Positions 29,193-39,300 of a DNA stretch of 64,000 nucleotides are shown one piece after another. The position numbers and the translations under genes are program-made. The first letter of the stretch is position 1, and every line of letters starts with the position of its first letter. This DNA comes from Sedimenticola sp. GTDB taxonomy: Bacteria; Pseudomonadota; Gammaproteobacteria; Chromatiales; Chromatiaceae. Below the pieces are notes generated by a model. The model was given only the letters and a program-made list of their open reading frames with translations, was not told the DNA's origin and did no database searches. The stretch lies in contig JALSQZ010000132.1 in assembly GCA_026985055.1 (NCBI GenBank), positions 1 to 64,000 on the forward strand. The letters run 5' to 3'.

Positions 29193-30029
29193 ATGAACAG
29201 ACCCTATCTTGGCTTCGGCCTGGGATTGCGCAAGGAGCACTATGACAGCGTACTGGAAGATCGTCCCGCAGTGGACTGGTTCGAGATCCTCTCGGAAAAC
29301 TACATGGTGAAAGGGGGCAAGCCCCTGCATTATCTGGATCGGATTCGCCAGGAATATCCCATGGTCATGCATGGGGTATCACTGTCCATAGGTAGTACGG
29401 ATCCCCTGAACAGAACCTACCTGAAGGATCTCAAGGCGCTGATCAATCGGGTTCAGCCGGAATGGATCTCGGATCATCTGTGCTGGACCGGGGTTGGCGG
29501 GCACAATTTTCATGATTTGCTGCCCATGCCCTATACCCGGGATATCGTGCTTCATGTCGCGGACCGGGTGCAACAGGTCCAGGATTACCTGGGACGCCGG
29601 ATTCTGCTGGAAAACCTGTCCAGTTACGTCAGTTTCCTGGATTCGGAAATGTCCGAATGGGAGTTTGTAAGCGAGGTGGCGAAAACCGCCGACTGCCTGC
29701 TGCTTCTGGATGTAAACAATGTCTATGTGAGCAGTATCAATCATGGGTTCGAGCCCATGGAATATATTTGTGGCCTTCCGCCGGATCGCATCTGGCAGAT
29801 ACACCTGGCCGGGCACACCACCAATGCTTCCGGTAGCATCATGATCGACACCCACGATATGCCGATTCGGGATGAAGTGCTGGAACTGTATAGCCAAACC
29901 TGTGACCTGCTGGGACCGGTGTCTAGCATGATCGAAAGGGATGACAACATTCCACCGCTGGCCGAACTCATGGAAGAACTGCAGAAACTGCGTGAGATTG
30001 GCGCATCCAGTTGGGGGACGGACGCATGA
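29193..30029 (+). CDS. bufB: MNIO-family (DUF692) bufferin-modifying oxidase BufB
   Basis: The 278-residue TIM-barrel-like protein has the multinuclear non-heme iron oxidase pattern: GLGLRKEHYDSVLE, DWFEILSENYM, MHGVSLSIGS, HLCWTGVGGHNFHDLLPMP, LENLSSYVSF, LLDVNNVYVSSINHGF, IHLAGHT and IDTHDMP. These supply the His/Asp/Glu/Asn iron ligands. MNIOs convert precursor cysteines into oxygenated heterocycles such as thiooxazoles. I start at 29193 (MNRPYLGFGLG), after the terminator. Its stop overlaps bufC. Confidence 0.9.
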   Translation: MNRPYLGFGLGLRKEHYDSVLEDRPAVDWFEILSENYMVKGGKPLHYLDRIRQEYPMVMHGVSLSIGSTDPLNRTYLKDLKALINRVQPEWISDHLCWTGVGGHNFHDLLPMPYTRDIVLHVADRVQQVQDYLGRRILLENLSSYVSFLDSEMSEWEFVSEVAKTADCLLLLDVNNVYVSSINHGFEPMEYICGLPPDRIWQIHLAGHTTNASGSIMIDTHDMPIRDEVLELYSQTCDLLGPVSSMIERDDNIPPLAELMEELQKLREIGASSWGTDA

Positions 30030-30802
30030 GAGATCTGGAGCGGCTGCAACAGACTTTTGGCGGCTATCTGACCGGCAGCTCGGACATGCTGCCTGCCAAT
30101 GTTGCCGGTGACGCCAGGGCAGATGCCAGGGAACGCATGGATCTGTATGCCGGGGCCTACCGGGCCCGTCTGGTGGAAAGCCTGGGGGTGGATTTTCCCG
30201 GCCTTTGGGGAATGCTCGGCGATGAACAGTTTTACCAGCTTTGTCTGGAGTATATTCGTCGGTATCCTTCGGTCTGGCCTTCCATTCGCTGGTTTGGCGC
30301 TCATATGCAGAAGTTTCTGCGTAGCAGCAAACCCTATGCGGATTTCCCCCAGGTGGCGGAAATGGCGGCTTTCGAGTGGGCTCAGGGGCTGGTATTCGAT
30401 GCGGCGGATAGCACCAGCCTCTCCCTGGATGAGTTGGCAGCCATGCCGCCAGAGCAATGGCCGGACATGCGATTGCGGTTTTGTCCCGCCTTGCAGCGCC
30501 TGGATCTGGAATGGAATATCCCCCTGCTGTGGGCCGCCCTGGATCGAAACGAGGAAGTACCGGAGCCCCAAAGGCAGGAATATCCCGTGGGATGGATTCT
30601 ATGGCGTCAGGATCTGGTTCCCGGCTGGCGGCGGCTGGATGTGGATGAAGCCTGGGCTCTGGATATGGCCTTGCAGGGGGTTCGCTTCTCGGAAATATGC
30701 GAGGGTTTGCTCGAGTGGGTGGACGAGGCGCATGCGCCCGTCCGGGCCGCGGGTTTTCTCAAGACCTGGGTGGGGCATGGCCTGGTTGAACAGGTTTATT
30801 GA
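30026..30802 (+). CDS. bufC: BufC-like partner protein (DUF2063 family)
   Basis: A 258-residue protein with the DUF2063 N-terminal region (LERLQQTFGGYLTG, RMDLYAGAYRARLVESLGVDFPGLWGMLGDEQFYQL), annotated as a putative DNA-binding domain but generally acting as the RiPP-recognition partner of MNIO enzymes. The C-terminal half is acidic and Trp/Leu rich. The ATG at 30026 overlaps the bufB stop as ATGA. It ends seven bases into the convergent MBL gene. Confidence 0.87.
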   Translation: MRDLERLQQTFGGYLTGSSDMLPANVAGDARADARERMDLYAGAYRARLVESLGVDFPGLWGMLGDEQFYQLCLEYIRRYPSVWPSIRWFGAHMQKFLRSSKPYADFPQVAEMAAFEWAQGLVFDAADSTSLSLDELAAMPPEQWPDMRLRFCPALQRLDLEWNIPLLWAALDRNEEVPEPQRQEYPVGWILWRQDLVPGWRRLDVDEAWALDMALQGVRFSEICEGLLEWVDEAHAPVRAAGFLKTWVGHGLVEQVY

Positions 30803-31776
30803 TTTGCGCGCTTCTTTGCTCTTCGCGCCAGCCAGACTTCCAGTCCCTGGCTGTTGAGTCGAATGTCGTCTTGCAACAACTGCCGGGCCATCTCTTCGTC
30901 CAGGTTGGGATTGTGGCGTCTCAGGCGGGACAGCGCCTGCTTCATGAGCGCCACTGCCAGACGTTGCTGGCGTCCCTGCCTGTCGTGTTCGCGTTCCTCC
31001 TCCAGAGCGATATTCACATGATCCTGAATGGATTCACGCAGCACCGGTTGCCAACGCGCGGGGTTTTCCAGCGGGCCAAAGTGAGTCAGGCAAACCCGTT
31101 TTGGCTGCAGTGCCATCATTCTGTCCAGGGATTTCAGCCATAGTTCGGGATCAAAGGCGACCGGGGTGGTGGTGGCCATCAGCCAGGCCTGGCCATCGTG
31201 ATCCAGGGCGTCATAGTGCAAACCAAAAGTATCACCAGTGTAAAGATTGCCCTTGGGCTCGTGGAAGAAGCAACCATGATGATTGGCATGTCCAGGGGTA
31301 TCGACAAAAAGGAGTTCATGACGCCCAAGGGGAATGCGATCATCATCGTGCAGGGCCTGGCAGCGTTGTTCATCGGCAGGAATGACCCTGCCAAAGGCGC
31401 GCGCGAACAACTCCTCTCCATATACCGCCAGGGCGCCCTGTTCCAGCTTTTGCGGATCAATCAGATGCGGCAGCCCCCGGTGGTGGGTGGCCAGTATGGC
31501 GTTGTCGCAGGCGTCCAGCAGTGCGCCTGCGCCCCCGGCATGATCGAGATGAACATGGGTTGGCAGTATCCAGCGTACCTGGGAAGGGCTGAAACCCAGG
31601 TTGCGCAGAGTGTGTAACAGGGCCTTGATATTGTTGCTGGTGCCGGTGTCGATCAGGGCCAGTTCCCCGGCATCATGCAACAGGTAGCAGGCGGTATGTC
31701 CGGGACGATTGAGGCCTGTGTCCAGCCGCCAGCAATCCGTACCCGTGGTCTGATAGTCCAGTGTGCTCGCGCTCAT
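30796..31776 (-). CDS. Cytoplasmic metallo-beta-lactamase-fold hydrolase
   Basis: The 326-residue protein has the MBL zinc motif THVHLDHAGG and further ligands in DTPGHANHH and YTGDTFGL. An extra C-terminal helical region (residues 250-320, Arg/Gln/Glu rich) is not part of the core fold. No signal peptide is present. The fold suits glyoxalase II or lactonase-like hydrolysis, but the substrate is unknown. It is convergent with bufC and diverges from the autotransporter gene. Confidence 0.8.
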   Translation of the reverse strand: MSASTLDYQTTGTDCWRLDTGLNRPGHTACYLLHDAGELALIDTGTSNNIKALLHTLRNLGFSPSQVRWILPTHVHLDHAGGAGALLDACDNAILATHHRGLPHLIDPQKLEQGALAVYGEELFARAFGRVIPADEQRCQALHDDDRIPLGRHELLFVDTPGHANHHGCFFHEPKGNLYTGDTFGLHYDALDHDGQAWLMATTTPVAFDPELWLKSLDRMMALQPKRVCLTHFGPLENPARWQPVLRESIQDHVNIALEEEREHDRQGRQQRLAVALMKQALSRLRRHNPNLDEEMARQLLQDDIRLNSQGLEVWLARRAKKRANQ

Positions 31777-31939
31777 TGTTGCTCCTCCCCGTGGAATGGC
31801 TTAGAGTTTGTGGCAGATACAAGCTTCCTGTCCGCAGTATCAGGATGAAAACATGCCTGACTGCCGGTCAGTCAGTTTTCGGACAGAATTTTGCTGTTCA
31901 CCATCAGGCAGACAAGCATAAACCAAAAAAGGGGATGAC

Positions 31940-33967
31940 ATGAAAAACGATAGAATCCGCATGCTGGCGGCAGGGATAGCCCTGGCGTTGAATGCAGGCA
32001 GCCTTCAGGCTCTGGAATTTTCCGATACCTATTTCTTTGGCGACAGCCTTACGGACAGCGGCGCCTTCAAGAACAACCCGGATGCCCGGGGAGACGGCAA
32101 GTTCACCACCAGCCCTGCCAGGGTGTGGGCGGAACATCTGGCGGATTTCTTTGATGCAGAGGCGCTGGCCAACAATCCTGCCAATCCTGACAACACGGAT
32201 ATGGCAGGCACTGACTACGCCCAGGGTGGAGCCCAGATAAGCAATCCGTTCGGCGTGGGACAGACGCCCTCGCCACAGTCGGCCATGCCCATATCACAGC
32301 AGGTGGATTACTATCTGCGCGGTCACGAACGCGCAGATCGCAATGCCCTGTACAGCATCTGGGGTGGCGCCAATGATCTTTTCTTCAACATGGGATTGGT
32401 CGGCGCGGGCTTGCCTCCCGGAGATGCGGCCATGAACATGGCGGGTAGTGCCCAGCAGCTTCTGGAACAGGTGAACCGCCTGTCCGATGCTGGCGCCCGC
32501 TATATACTGGTGCCCAATCTGCCGGATATTGGCGCCACACCGGCAATGCTGCTGGATGCGGTTCAACGCGCCGGCGCGGGGAATCCGGCGGCGGGCGATG
32601 CACTGGTGGCGGCGGCTACGGTACTGGCTCTGGGAGGAGCGGATGTGGCCACGGTGCAGGCCAATGCACTGGCGGCAGCGGAAGCGGTGCTGGGGATGCC
32701 CTCCGGAAGTCTCACTCCGTATTTTCTGCAGAACGCCGCCTTGGGTACGGGGCTGTCCGGTGTTTTCAATGCCACCTTGCTGGCCGGGATCAATGCCAGT
32801 GATGCCAATATCATCAGTCTGGATATCTACACCCTGTTTGGCGAAGCCATGGCCAATCCGGGGTCCCTTGGGCTGCTCAATGTGACAGGCACGGCCTGCA
32901 CCACGCCATTGAGCCTGCAATGCACCCAGGACACATTGGTGGATCCTCGCGCTCCGGGCCTGTTTTTCTTTGCTGATCCCGTGCATCCCACGGCCATCAC
33001 CCATCAGATCATTGCCGATTACGCCATATCCGTGATCACGGCGCCGGCCCTGGTTTCCAATCTTCCTGAAGTCGTGCTGGGGCAGCTTCGCGGTAGTCAG
33101 GGGCGATTGCAGACACAGCTGGGCTGGGGATTTGGGGATGGCTGGTCTTTCTTTGCCGATGGTGGCATGGGAGGACAGGATATCCAGGCGGGCCAGGGCT
33201 GGGATGCCAGCGCTGATGATGCCACTTTGATGATTGGCGCTGCCTGGCGCATGAACCCCAGCTGGGTGTTCGGTGGTGTTCTGGAAGGAGCATACAGCGA
33301 TGTGGCCTTTGGTCACGACATGGGTGGTTTCGAAGCAAAGAGCGCCCTGTTGTCCGCTTTTGCCGACTATCGTCGTGACAGCTATTTTGCCAATGCGATA
33401 CTCAGTGTCGCTCTGAATTCCGATCTGGACAATATCGAGCGGGTGATTGCCCTGGGCAATGCGGCGCGCCTGGAGCAGGGCAGTTCCAGTGCCGATGCCT
33501 GGGCGGTCAAGCTCATGGCCGGCGCGGCTCTTTTGCAGCAGGATGAGTTGCAGGCAGGACCTTTTGTCAGCGTCAATTTCCAGTCTGTCGATGTGGATGG
33601 CTACCGGGAACGGGGAGTACGTTCAACTGCCATGAATTTTGGCGCCCAGAGCCGGGATTCTCTGTTGCTTGAAGCCGGTGTTTTTGCCGACTATCGTCTG
33701 GGGGCTGGCAACCTGCATGGCGCCCTGTCCTATGAGGCGGAACTGGATGACGATGGCCGCAGTTTGCGCGCCGGTCTCAACAGCCTGCCTGGCAGCCACT
33801 TCCAGCTGTATGACATCGAAGCTTCGGATTACTACTGGAAGCTGGATCTTGGCTACAACCTGAGTATGAGCAAGGGGGTGGTACTGGGCATCAACTATTC
33901 CCTGAGGAATGGTGAGAATGACAATGACCAGCAGTTCGTCAATCTGGGGATCAATGTCGATTTTTGA
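31940..33967 (+). CDS. GDSL-type autotransporter esterase
   Basis: The 675-residue protein has a signal peptide (residues 1-24). An SGNH/GDSL hydrolase passenger follows: block I YFFGDSLTDSG with the nucleophilic serine, block III GGANDLFF and block V ADPVHPT with the catalytic His. Residues about 390-675 form an autotransporter beta-barrel that ends in VNLGINVDF with a terminal phenylalanine. It should be an outer-membrane esterase with the passenger displayed outside, as in EstA. A GGGG-AT purine patch precedes the ATG. Confidence 0.9.
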   Translation: MKNDRIRMLAAGIALALNAGSLQALEFSDTYFFGDSLTDSGAFKNNPDARGDGKFTTSPARVWAEHLADFFDAEALANNPANPDNTDMAGTDYAQGGAQISNPFGVGQTPSPQSAMPISQQVDYYLRGHERADRNALYSIWGGANDLFFNMGLVGAGLPPGDAAMNMAGSAQQLLEQVNRLSDAGARYILVPNLPDIGATPAMLLDAVQRAGAGNPAAGDALVAAATVLALGGADVATVQANALAAAEAVLGMPSGSLTPYFLQNAALGTGLSGVFNATLLAGINASDANIISLDIYTLFGEAMANPGSLGLLNVTGTACTTPLSLQCTQDTLVDPRAPGLFFFADPVHPTAITHQIIADYAISVITAPALVSNLPEVVLGQLRGSQGRLQTQLGWGFGDGWSFFADGGMGGQDIQAGQGWDASADDATLMIGAAWRMNPSWVFGGVLEGAYSDVAFGHDMGGFEAKSALLSAFADYRRDSYFANAILSVALNSDLDNIERVIALGNAARLEQGSSSADAWAVKLMAGAALLQQDELQAGPFVSVNFQSVDVDGYRERGVRSTAMNFGAQSRDSLLLEAGVFADYRLGAGNLHGALSYEAELDDDGRSLRAGLNSLPGSHFQLYDIEASDYYWKLDLGYNLSMSKGVVLGINYSLRNGENDNDQQFVNLGINVDF

Positions 33968-33976
33968 CCGGACACC

Positions 33977-35356
33977 CTATTCCGCGTCGTCTTTTCCGGA
34001 GATGTCCAGTTTTCCCAGGCGATAGCGGAAGGAGCGAAAACTGATGCCCAGGCGGTTGGCGGCGGAAGTCTTGTTGCCGCCGCTTTCTTCCAGAGCCTTG
34101 AGCAGGATGTCTTTCTCGATTCGCGCCAGATAGTCTTCCAGGTTCTCGCCCGGCAGGCGCTTCTGCACACTGTCAGCGTTTGCCGCATGGCTGGATAGAT
34201 CCAGCATGCCCAGGTCGTCGAGGGTGATGATGCCGTTCTCACACAGGGCGAAGGCGCGTTCCAGGATGTTTTCCAGTTCGCGCACATTGCCAGGAAAATC
34301 ATGCTGCCGGAGAGCCTCCAGCGCGTCTTCCTGCAATTTTGGTACAGCTTGCTGATAATTGCTGGCAATATTTCCCAGCAGATGTTCAATCAGCCCGGGA
34401 ATGTCGTCGGGGCGCTCGCGCAGTGCCGGCATATGCAGTTCGATGACATTCAGCCGATAGTACAAGTCCTGGCGAAACTCTCCTTGCTGCACCCGTTGGG
34501 CCAGGTTCTGATGGGTTGCGCTGATAATTCGGACGTCGATGCGAATCTCCCCGGTCGCTCCCACCGGGCGCACCATCTTTTCCTGGATCACGCGCAGCAG
34601 CTTGACCTGCATGGACAGGGGAAGGTCAGCGACTTCGTCCAGAAACAGGGTGCCGCCCTCGGCTTCGACGAACAGCCCGCTCTTGTCCGCGACCGCGCCG
34701 GTGAAAGCTCCCTTCTTGTGGCCGAACAACTCGCTTTCCATGAGTTCGTGAGGAATGGCACCACAGTTGACAGCGACAAAGGGCTTGTCGTTTCGCGGGC
34801 CGAGCTGGTGTATGAGGCGGGCGGCAAGTTCCTTGCCGGTGCCCGATTCGCCAGTGATATGTACTGGCGCCTGACTGCGCGCCAGCTTGCTGATCAGGTT
34901 ACGCACCTTTTCCATGGCGGCAGAGTCACCCCGCAAGGGACATTGCGCATCTTCCTCGGCAGGGTCACAGACCTGCTGATCCCCGGGAACTTGCAGTTTC
35001 AGCGCGGTGCCAACCAGTTTGCGCAACACCGAGAGATCCACGGGTTTGGAAACGAAATCGAATGCGCCGGCCTTGAGCGCTTCTATTGCCGTTTCCATGT
35101 TGCCGTGGGCGGTGATCATGGCTACCGGCGTTCCCGGATGCTGCTGGTGAATTTCCCTGACCAGGTCGATGCCGTCCCCATCGGGCAGGCGCATGTCCGC
35201 AAGACAAAGCTGGAAGACCTGACTTGCCAAAGCCTCTCTGGCTTCGGCGAGGTTGGCTGCGGTCACGGTGTTGATATCCATGCGCAGCAGCGTCAGCTCC
35301 AGAAGCTCGCGGATATCCGGTTCATCATCAACGATCAGGGCAGTGGGATTGTCCAT
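33977..35356 (-). CDS. pilR: Sigma-54-dependent response regulator PilR
   Basis: The 459-residue NtrC-family regulator has a receiver domain (phospho-acceptor Asp in CLADMRLPDGDG), a sigma-54 AAA+ domain (Walker A GESGTGKE, GAFTGA loop) and a C-terminal Fis-type helix-turn-helix (KTSAANRLGISFRSFRYRL). Together with PilS it normally activates pilin transcription; pilA is not in the window. It lies 21 bases after pilS on the minus strand. Confidence 0.9.
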   Translation of the reverse strand: MDNPTALIVDDEPDIRELLELTLLRMDINTVTAANLAEAREALASQVFQLCLADMRLPDGDGIDLVREIHQQHPGTPVAMITAHGNMETAIEALKAGAFDFVSKPVDLSVLRKLVGTALKLQVPGDQQVCDPAEEDAQCPLRGDSAAMEKVRNLISKLARSQAPVHITGESGTGKELAARLIHQLGPRNDKPFVAVNCGAIPHELMESELFGHKKGAFTGAVADKSGLFVEAEGGTLFLDEVADLPLSMQVKLLRVIQEKMVRPVGATGEIRIDVRIISATHQNLAQRVQQGEFRQDLYYRLNVIELHMPALRERPDDIPGLIEHLLGNIASNYQQAVPKLQEDALEALRQHDFPGNVRELENILERAFALCENGIITLDDLGMLDLSSHAANADSVQKRLPGENLEDYLARIEKDILLKALEESGGNKTSAANRLGISFRSFRYRLGKLDISGKDDAE

Positions 35357-35377
35357 GGCTTGCAGTCCTGTTGCTTG

Positions 35378-36988
35378 TCATTGTCGCGGAAATTTGAGCT
35401 TGAAGCAGTTGCCACCCGCGGAAACCGGAATATAGCTGATGCGGATATTGTTTGCATCGCACAATTCCTTTACTACATACAATCCCAGTCCGGTGCCCTG
35501 ATTGCTGGTAGTGAAAAACGGATCGAACAGCTTGTCCACGATATCTGCGGGGATATTCCTGCCATTGTCGATGACTTCGATATAGCCTTCGCCAGTGGCG
35601 CTGTCCAGACCGCCGGTAATGGTGATGACCAGCTGTTCACCTTTTTCCGACTGATGCTTGACCGCGTTGTCCGCAAGAGCATTGATGACCTGAGTCAGTT
35701 GTTGCGGGTCAAAGGTCAGGCTGGTTTCCCTGGGAGAAAGATAATACACGATCTGGTTTTCCTGCAATTTGTGATTGCTGGCCAGTTCCTCGCAGAGTTT
35801 TTCCAGCCACAGGTCCAGACGGATGGTTTCCGGCTTCACGGAACGCTGTCGGGACAGGGAAAGAATGTTTTCTATTACCTCATTGAGCCGGCTGGTGTTC
35901 TGATCGATGATCTCGGCCATGCGTCGATCTGTGCCTTGAAGGTCGTCGGATTCCTGCAATAACTGGCTGGCGTGGCCTATGGCGCCAAGAGGATTGCGGA
36001 TTTCATGAGCGATACTGGCCACCAGGGTTCCGAGTGAAGCAAGCTTGAGCTGTTGGGCGGCTTCCGCGGCCCTGGATGCATCATCCAGAAACACCAGGGT
36101 ACCGGTATTTTCCCTCTCTCCCAGACGCTGGAATTTTACCAGCAGGTCGTTGCCTTCAGGCATGTGCATATGCCGTTGCCGGGATGAAGGCTGTTTCTTC
36201 CATTCCTGCAAGGCCTTCTCCAGCTCGGGGCTGATCTGTTTCATTACATAGCCTACTGTGCTGATGGGGCGATCCAGAAACTGCCAGGCAGCGTCGTTCA
36301 GCATCTTGATTCGGTTGTGTCCGTCGAGGATGATCACACCGGTCTGCATGTGGTGGATAACCTGTTCATTCAGTTCCGTGAGATTGGCAATGTCTTTGCC
36401 CTGCTGTTTTACCAGCCGCTCACTGAGCAGGGTGCGGGCCGCCAGTTCCCGGGACAGATAGGCCAGAATGAAATAGGAGATTCCGAGCATGCTCAGCAGG
36501 GAAAAATGCCTGATAGTCGTGTCGTTGATTGCCGAAGCCACCCAGGACTCGATGAATATGGCCGCTGTGGCGATGGCGGCGGAGAACATGGCGGTGCGTG
36601 ATGGCATTCCCTGGGCGCCAAAAGCAATGGAAATTCCGAGCAGGATTCCCAGGCCGGATTGCGGGCCACCGGAGGTATACAGCAGAACAGCGATCACCAC
36701 GCTGTCCACGATCATGGCAAAGGAGTATTCCAGTTCCATGGCTTCCAGATTGAAAAAGCTCAATCCCAGGGAAGCGAAGGTCAGGATGAGATATACCAGA
36801 ACCGTGATGATATGGAGTTTGGGAGCGGCGGCGCCGAGAAAAGATGGTCCGATGCCTGTGGCCGCAAATATCACCAGGCCGACAGCGAGTATGACCCGGT
36901 AAGTGAAATACAGGTGCATGAGCCGCTTGTGGCGGCTGTAGGCCTCGGGAACGACGATGAGGCGGTCAGCCATTCTGTCCGCGCGCAT
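35378..36988 (-). CDS. pilS: Sensor histidine kinase PilS
   Basis: The 536-residue kinase has six predicted membrane helices (residues about 30-185), a PAS-like domain (about 200-300), a phospho-acceptor segment (SIAHEIRNPLGAIGHASQLL) and an ATPase domain with N, G1 and G2 boxes (ALADNAVKHQS, EVIDNGRNIP, GTGLGLYVV). This is the PilS layout. The ATG at 36988 overlaps the stop of the small PP0621-type gene (TGATG); the longer frame to 37078 is an upstream extension over that gene. Confidence 0.9.
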   Translation of the reverse strand: MRADRMADRLIVVPEAYSRHKRLMHLYFTYRVILAVGLVIFAATGIGPSFLGAAAPKLHIITVLVYLILTFASLGLSFFNLEAMELEYSFAMIVDSVVIAVLLYTSGGPQSGLGILLGISIAFGAQGMPSRTAMFSAAIATAAIFIESWVASAINDTTIRHFSLLSMLGISYFILAYLSRELAARTLLSERLVKQQGKDIANLTELNEQVIHHMQTGVIILDGHNRIKMLNDAAWQFLDRPISTVGYVMKQISPELEKALQEWKKQPSSRQRHMHMPEGNDLLVKFQRLGERENTGTLVFLDDASRAAEAAQQLKLASLGTLVASIAHEIRNPLGAIGHASQLLQESDDLQGTDRRMAEIIDQNTSRLNEVIENILSLSRQRSVKPETIRLDLWLEKLCEELASNHKLQENQIVYYLSPRETSLTFDPQQLTQVINALADNAVKHQSEKGEQLVITITGGLDSATGEGYIEVIDNGRNIPADIVDKLFDPFFTTSNQGTGLGLYVVKELCDANNIRISYIPVSAGGNCFKLKFPRQ

Positions 36989-37197
36989 CAGTCTGGTTTC
37001 CCTTGTGCGTGCTCCTTGCAGCAATAAAAGCGTCCCTGATTCTGTATGGCTTCTTCTTCGGGCACATGCAGGCCGCAATATTCGCAGGCGCGCATATTTT
37101 GCACGGTTGGTCGCGCATCAGCCTTCCGGTTTCCTCTCAGGGTCTTGAGTATCCACCAGACAAGCAGGACAGCGATGAGCAGGAAAATGATCTTCAT
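36988..37197 (-). CDS. PP0621-family small membrane protein with zinc-binding cysteines
   Basis: A 69-residue protein with one N-terminal membrane helix (MKIIFLLIAVLLVWWIL) and a C-terminal metal-binding module: C-x2-C in CEYCGLHVPEEEA and CC-x2-H in FYCCKEHAQ, resembling a treble-clef/TRASH-type finger. It is first in the pilS-pilR transcript, coupled to pilS by overlap. Members are often found beside pilS; function is unknown. Confidence 0.82.
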   Translation of the reverse strand: MKIIFLLIAVLLVWWILKTLRGNRKADARPTVQNMRACEYCGLHVPEEEAIQNQGRFYCCKEHAQGKPD

Positions 37198-37284
37198 GAG
37201 GAGAAAACAAGGAACCTATAACTGGATATCACTTTCTATTGTGGTACTTTACCATTCTTTGCCGGAACTGGAGATACTCTGATC

Positions 37285-38892
37285 ATGCCCAAGGTTTTTG
37301 CTCTTGCCCAAATGAACTGCACCGTAGGGGACATCAGGGGCAATGTCGGGAGAATTCTGGAAACGGCGTTGCGCGCCAGGGATGAACGGGGCGCTGATGC
37401 GGTGGTGTTTCCCGAGCTGTGCATCTGTGGTTATCCACCGGAAGATCTGCTGCTGCGCCCGGAGTTTCTCGATGATGTGGAAAACGCGCTGACCGATTTG
37501 TGTACCCGGATTCAGGGTATCGATCTGGTTCTGGGCTACCCGCGGCGCAAGGACGGGCGACTGTACAACGCCGCCGGGGTGATCCGAGATGGAAAAATCA
37601 TTGCGGAGTATTTCAAGGCGGAACTTCCGAATTACAGCGTGTTCGACGAGAAACGCTATTTCAGCCCGGGAGAACAGGCCTGCGTGGTGGAAGTGGCGGG
37701 CATTCCCGTCGGCCTGAGCGTTTGCGAGGACATCTGGTATCCGGAGCCGGCACGGCGCGCTGCGGAAGCGGGCGCCAGGCTCATTCTCAATCTGAATGCG
37801 TCCCCCTATCAGAGCGGCAAGGGCCGGGAGCGGGAACAGGTGGTGGCGCAGCGGGCGCGGGAGAACGGGGTGCCGGTTCTCTATGTCAATCTGGTGGGTG
37901 GGCAGGACGAACTGGTATTCGATGGAGGCTCTTTCTTTGTCGATGCCCGGGGAGATATCCGTCAGCGCAGCGGTTTTTTTGACGAGAGCCTGGAGCTGCT
38001 GACCCTGGATGATGAACTGCGCGCGGCTCCCGCCAAGGTCACAGAATGCCCCGGCGAAGAAGAAATGGTTTATCGGGCTTTGGTGCTGGGAGTGCGTGAC
38101 TATGTGCGCAAGGCAGGCTTCTGTGGTGTGGTGCTTGGTTTGTCCGGCGGCATCGATTCCGCCCTGACCCTGTCGGTTGCGGTGGATGCTCTGGGACCGG
38201 AACAGGTGGAAGTGGTGCTCATGCCATCGCGCTATACCGCAGACATGAGCAATGAGGATGCACTGCAGCAGGCAAAAGCGCAGGGAGTGAAGCATAGCAT
38301 CATACCCATCGAACCGGCTTTCCAGGCGTTTTTGCAGATGCTTTCCGAAGAGTTTGCCGGACAGCCCATGGATGTGACCGAGGAGAACATTCAGGCGCGT
38401 TGCCGGGGTATCATCCTCATGGCCATCAGCAACAAGAGTGGCCGCATGTTGCTCACCACTGGCAACAAGAGTGAAATGTCCGTGGGTTATGCCACCCTGT
38501 ATGGTGACATGGCCGGTGGTTTCGCACCGCTCAAGGATGTGTTCAAGACTCTGGTTTACCGGTTGGCGCGGTGGCGTAACCGAAATGGGGAAGTAATACC
38601 GGAGCGTGTCATCGTCCGGCCACCATCGGCGGAACTGCGTCCGGATCAGCAGGATACCGACAGTCTGCCACCTTATGAGATACTGGACGAGATTCTCAGG
38701 CGTTATGTGGAACAAGACCAGAGCGCAGGGGAGATCATTGACGCTGGTTTCGACGCGGATGTCGTGCGGCGCATAACACGCATGGTGGACAGAAATGAGT
38801 ACAAGCGCCGTCAGGCGCCGCCGGGCGTCAAGGTAACCCGGCGTGCGTACGGGCGCGACAGGCGTTATCCTATCGTCAATGGTTACTATTGA
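37285..38892 (+). CDS. nadE: Glutamine-dependent NAD+ synthetase
   Basis: The 535-residue enzyme joins a nitrilase-type glutaminase domain (FPELCICGYPPEDLL with the catalytic Glu, the EYFKAELPNY lysine, GLSVCEDIWYPEPA with the nucleophilic Cys) to an NAD synthetase domain (LGLSGGIDSALTLSV ATP loop, TTGNKSEMSVGYATLYGD). It amidates deamido-NAD using glutamine-derived ammonia. The full-length two-domain form is present. glnB follows 18 bases later. Confidence 0.95.
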   Translation: MPKVFALAQMNCTVGDIRGNVGRILETALRARDERGADAVVFPELCICGYPPEDLLLRPEFLDDVENALTDLCTRIQGIDLVLGYPRRKDGRLYNAAGVIRDGKIIAEYFKAELPNYSVFDEKRYFSPGEQACVVEVAGIPVGLSVCEDIWYPEPARRAAEAGARLILNLNASPYQSGKGREREQVVAQRARENGVPVLYVNLVGGQDELVFDGGSFFVDARGDIRQRSGFFDESLELLTLDDELRAAPAKVTECPGEEEMVYRALVLGVRDYVRKAGFCGVVLGLSGGIDSALTLSVAVDALGPEQVEVVLMPSRYTADMSNEDALQQAKAQGVKHSIIPIEPAFQAFLQMLSEEFAGQPMDVTEENIQARCRGIILMAISNKSGRMLLTTGNKSEMSVGYATLYGDMAGGFAPLKDVFKTLVYRLARWRNRNGEVIPERVIVRPPSAELRPDQQDTDSLPPYEILDEILRRYVEQDQSAGEIIDAGFDADVVRRITRMVDRNEYKRRQAPPGVKVTRRAYGRDRRYPIVNGYY

Positions 38893-39249
<357 letters not shown>

Positions 39250-39254
39250 GCATC

Positions 39255-39290
39255 AGGCTGTTGAAAAACGCTGCTTTTCAACAGCCTTTC
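39255..39290. terminator. Terminator after glnB
   Basis: AGGCTGTTGAAAA and TTTTCAACAGCCT form a perfect 13-bp stem with a 7-base loop, followed by TTTC. It shares the TTGAAAAACGC core with the sfsA/cpdA terminator at 20128. Confidence 0.75.
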
Positions 39291-39300
39291 ACGGCGGGTT

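Noticed and set aside
34301..35962. 553-codon plus-strand ORF across pilR/pilS
   Set aside because: It is antisense to two convincing two-component genes and its sequence is low-complexity with no domain.
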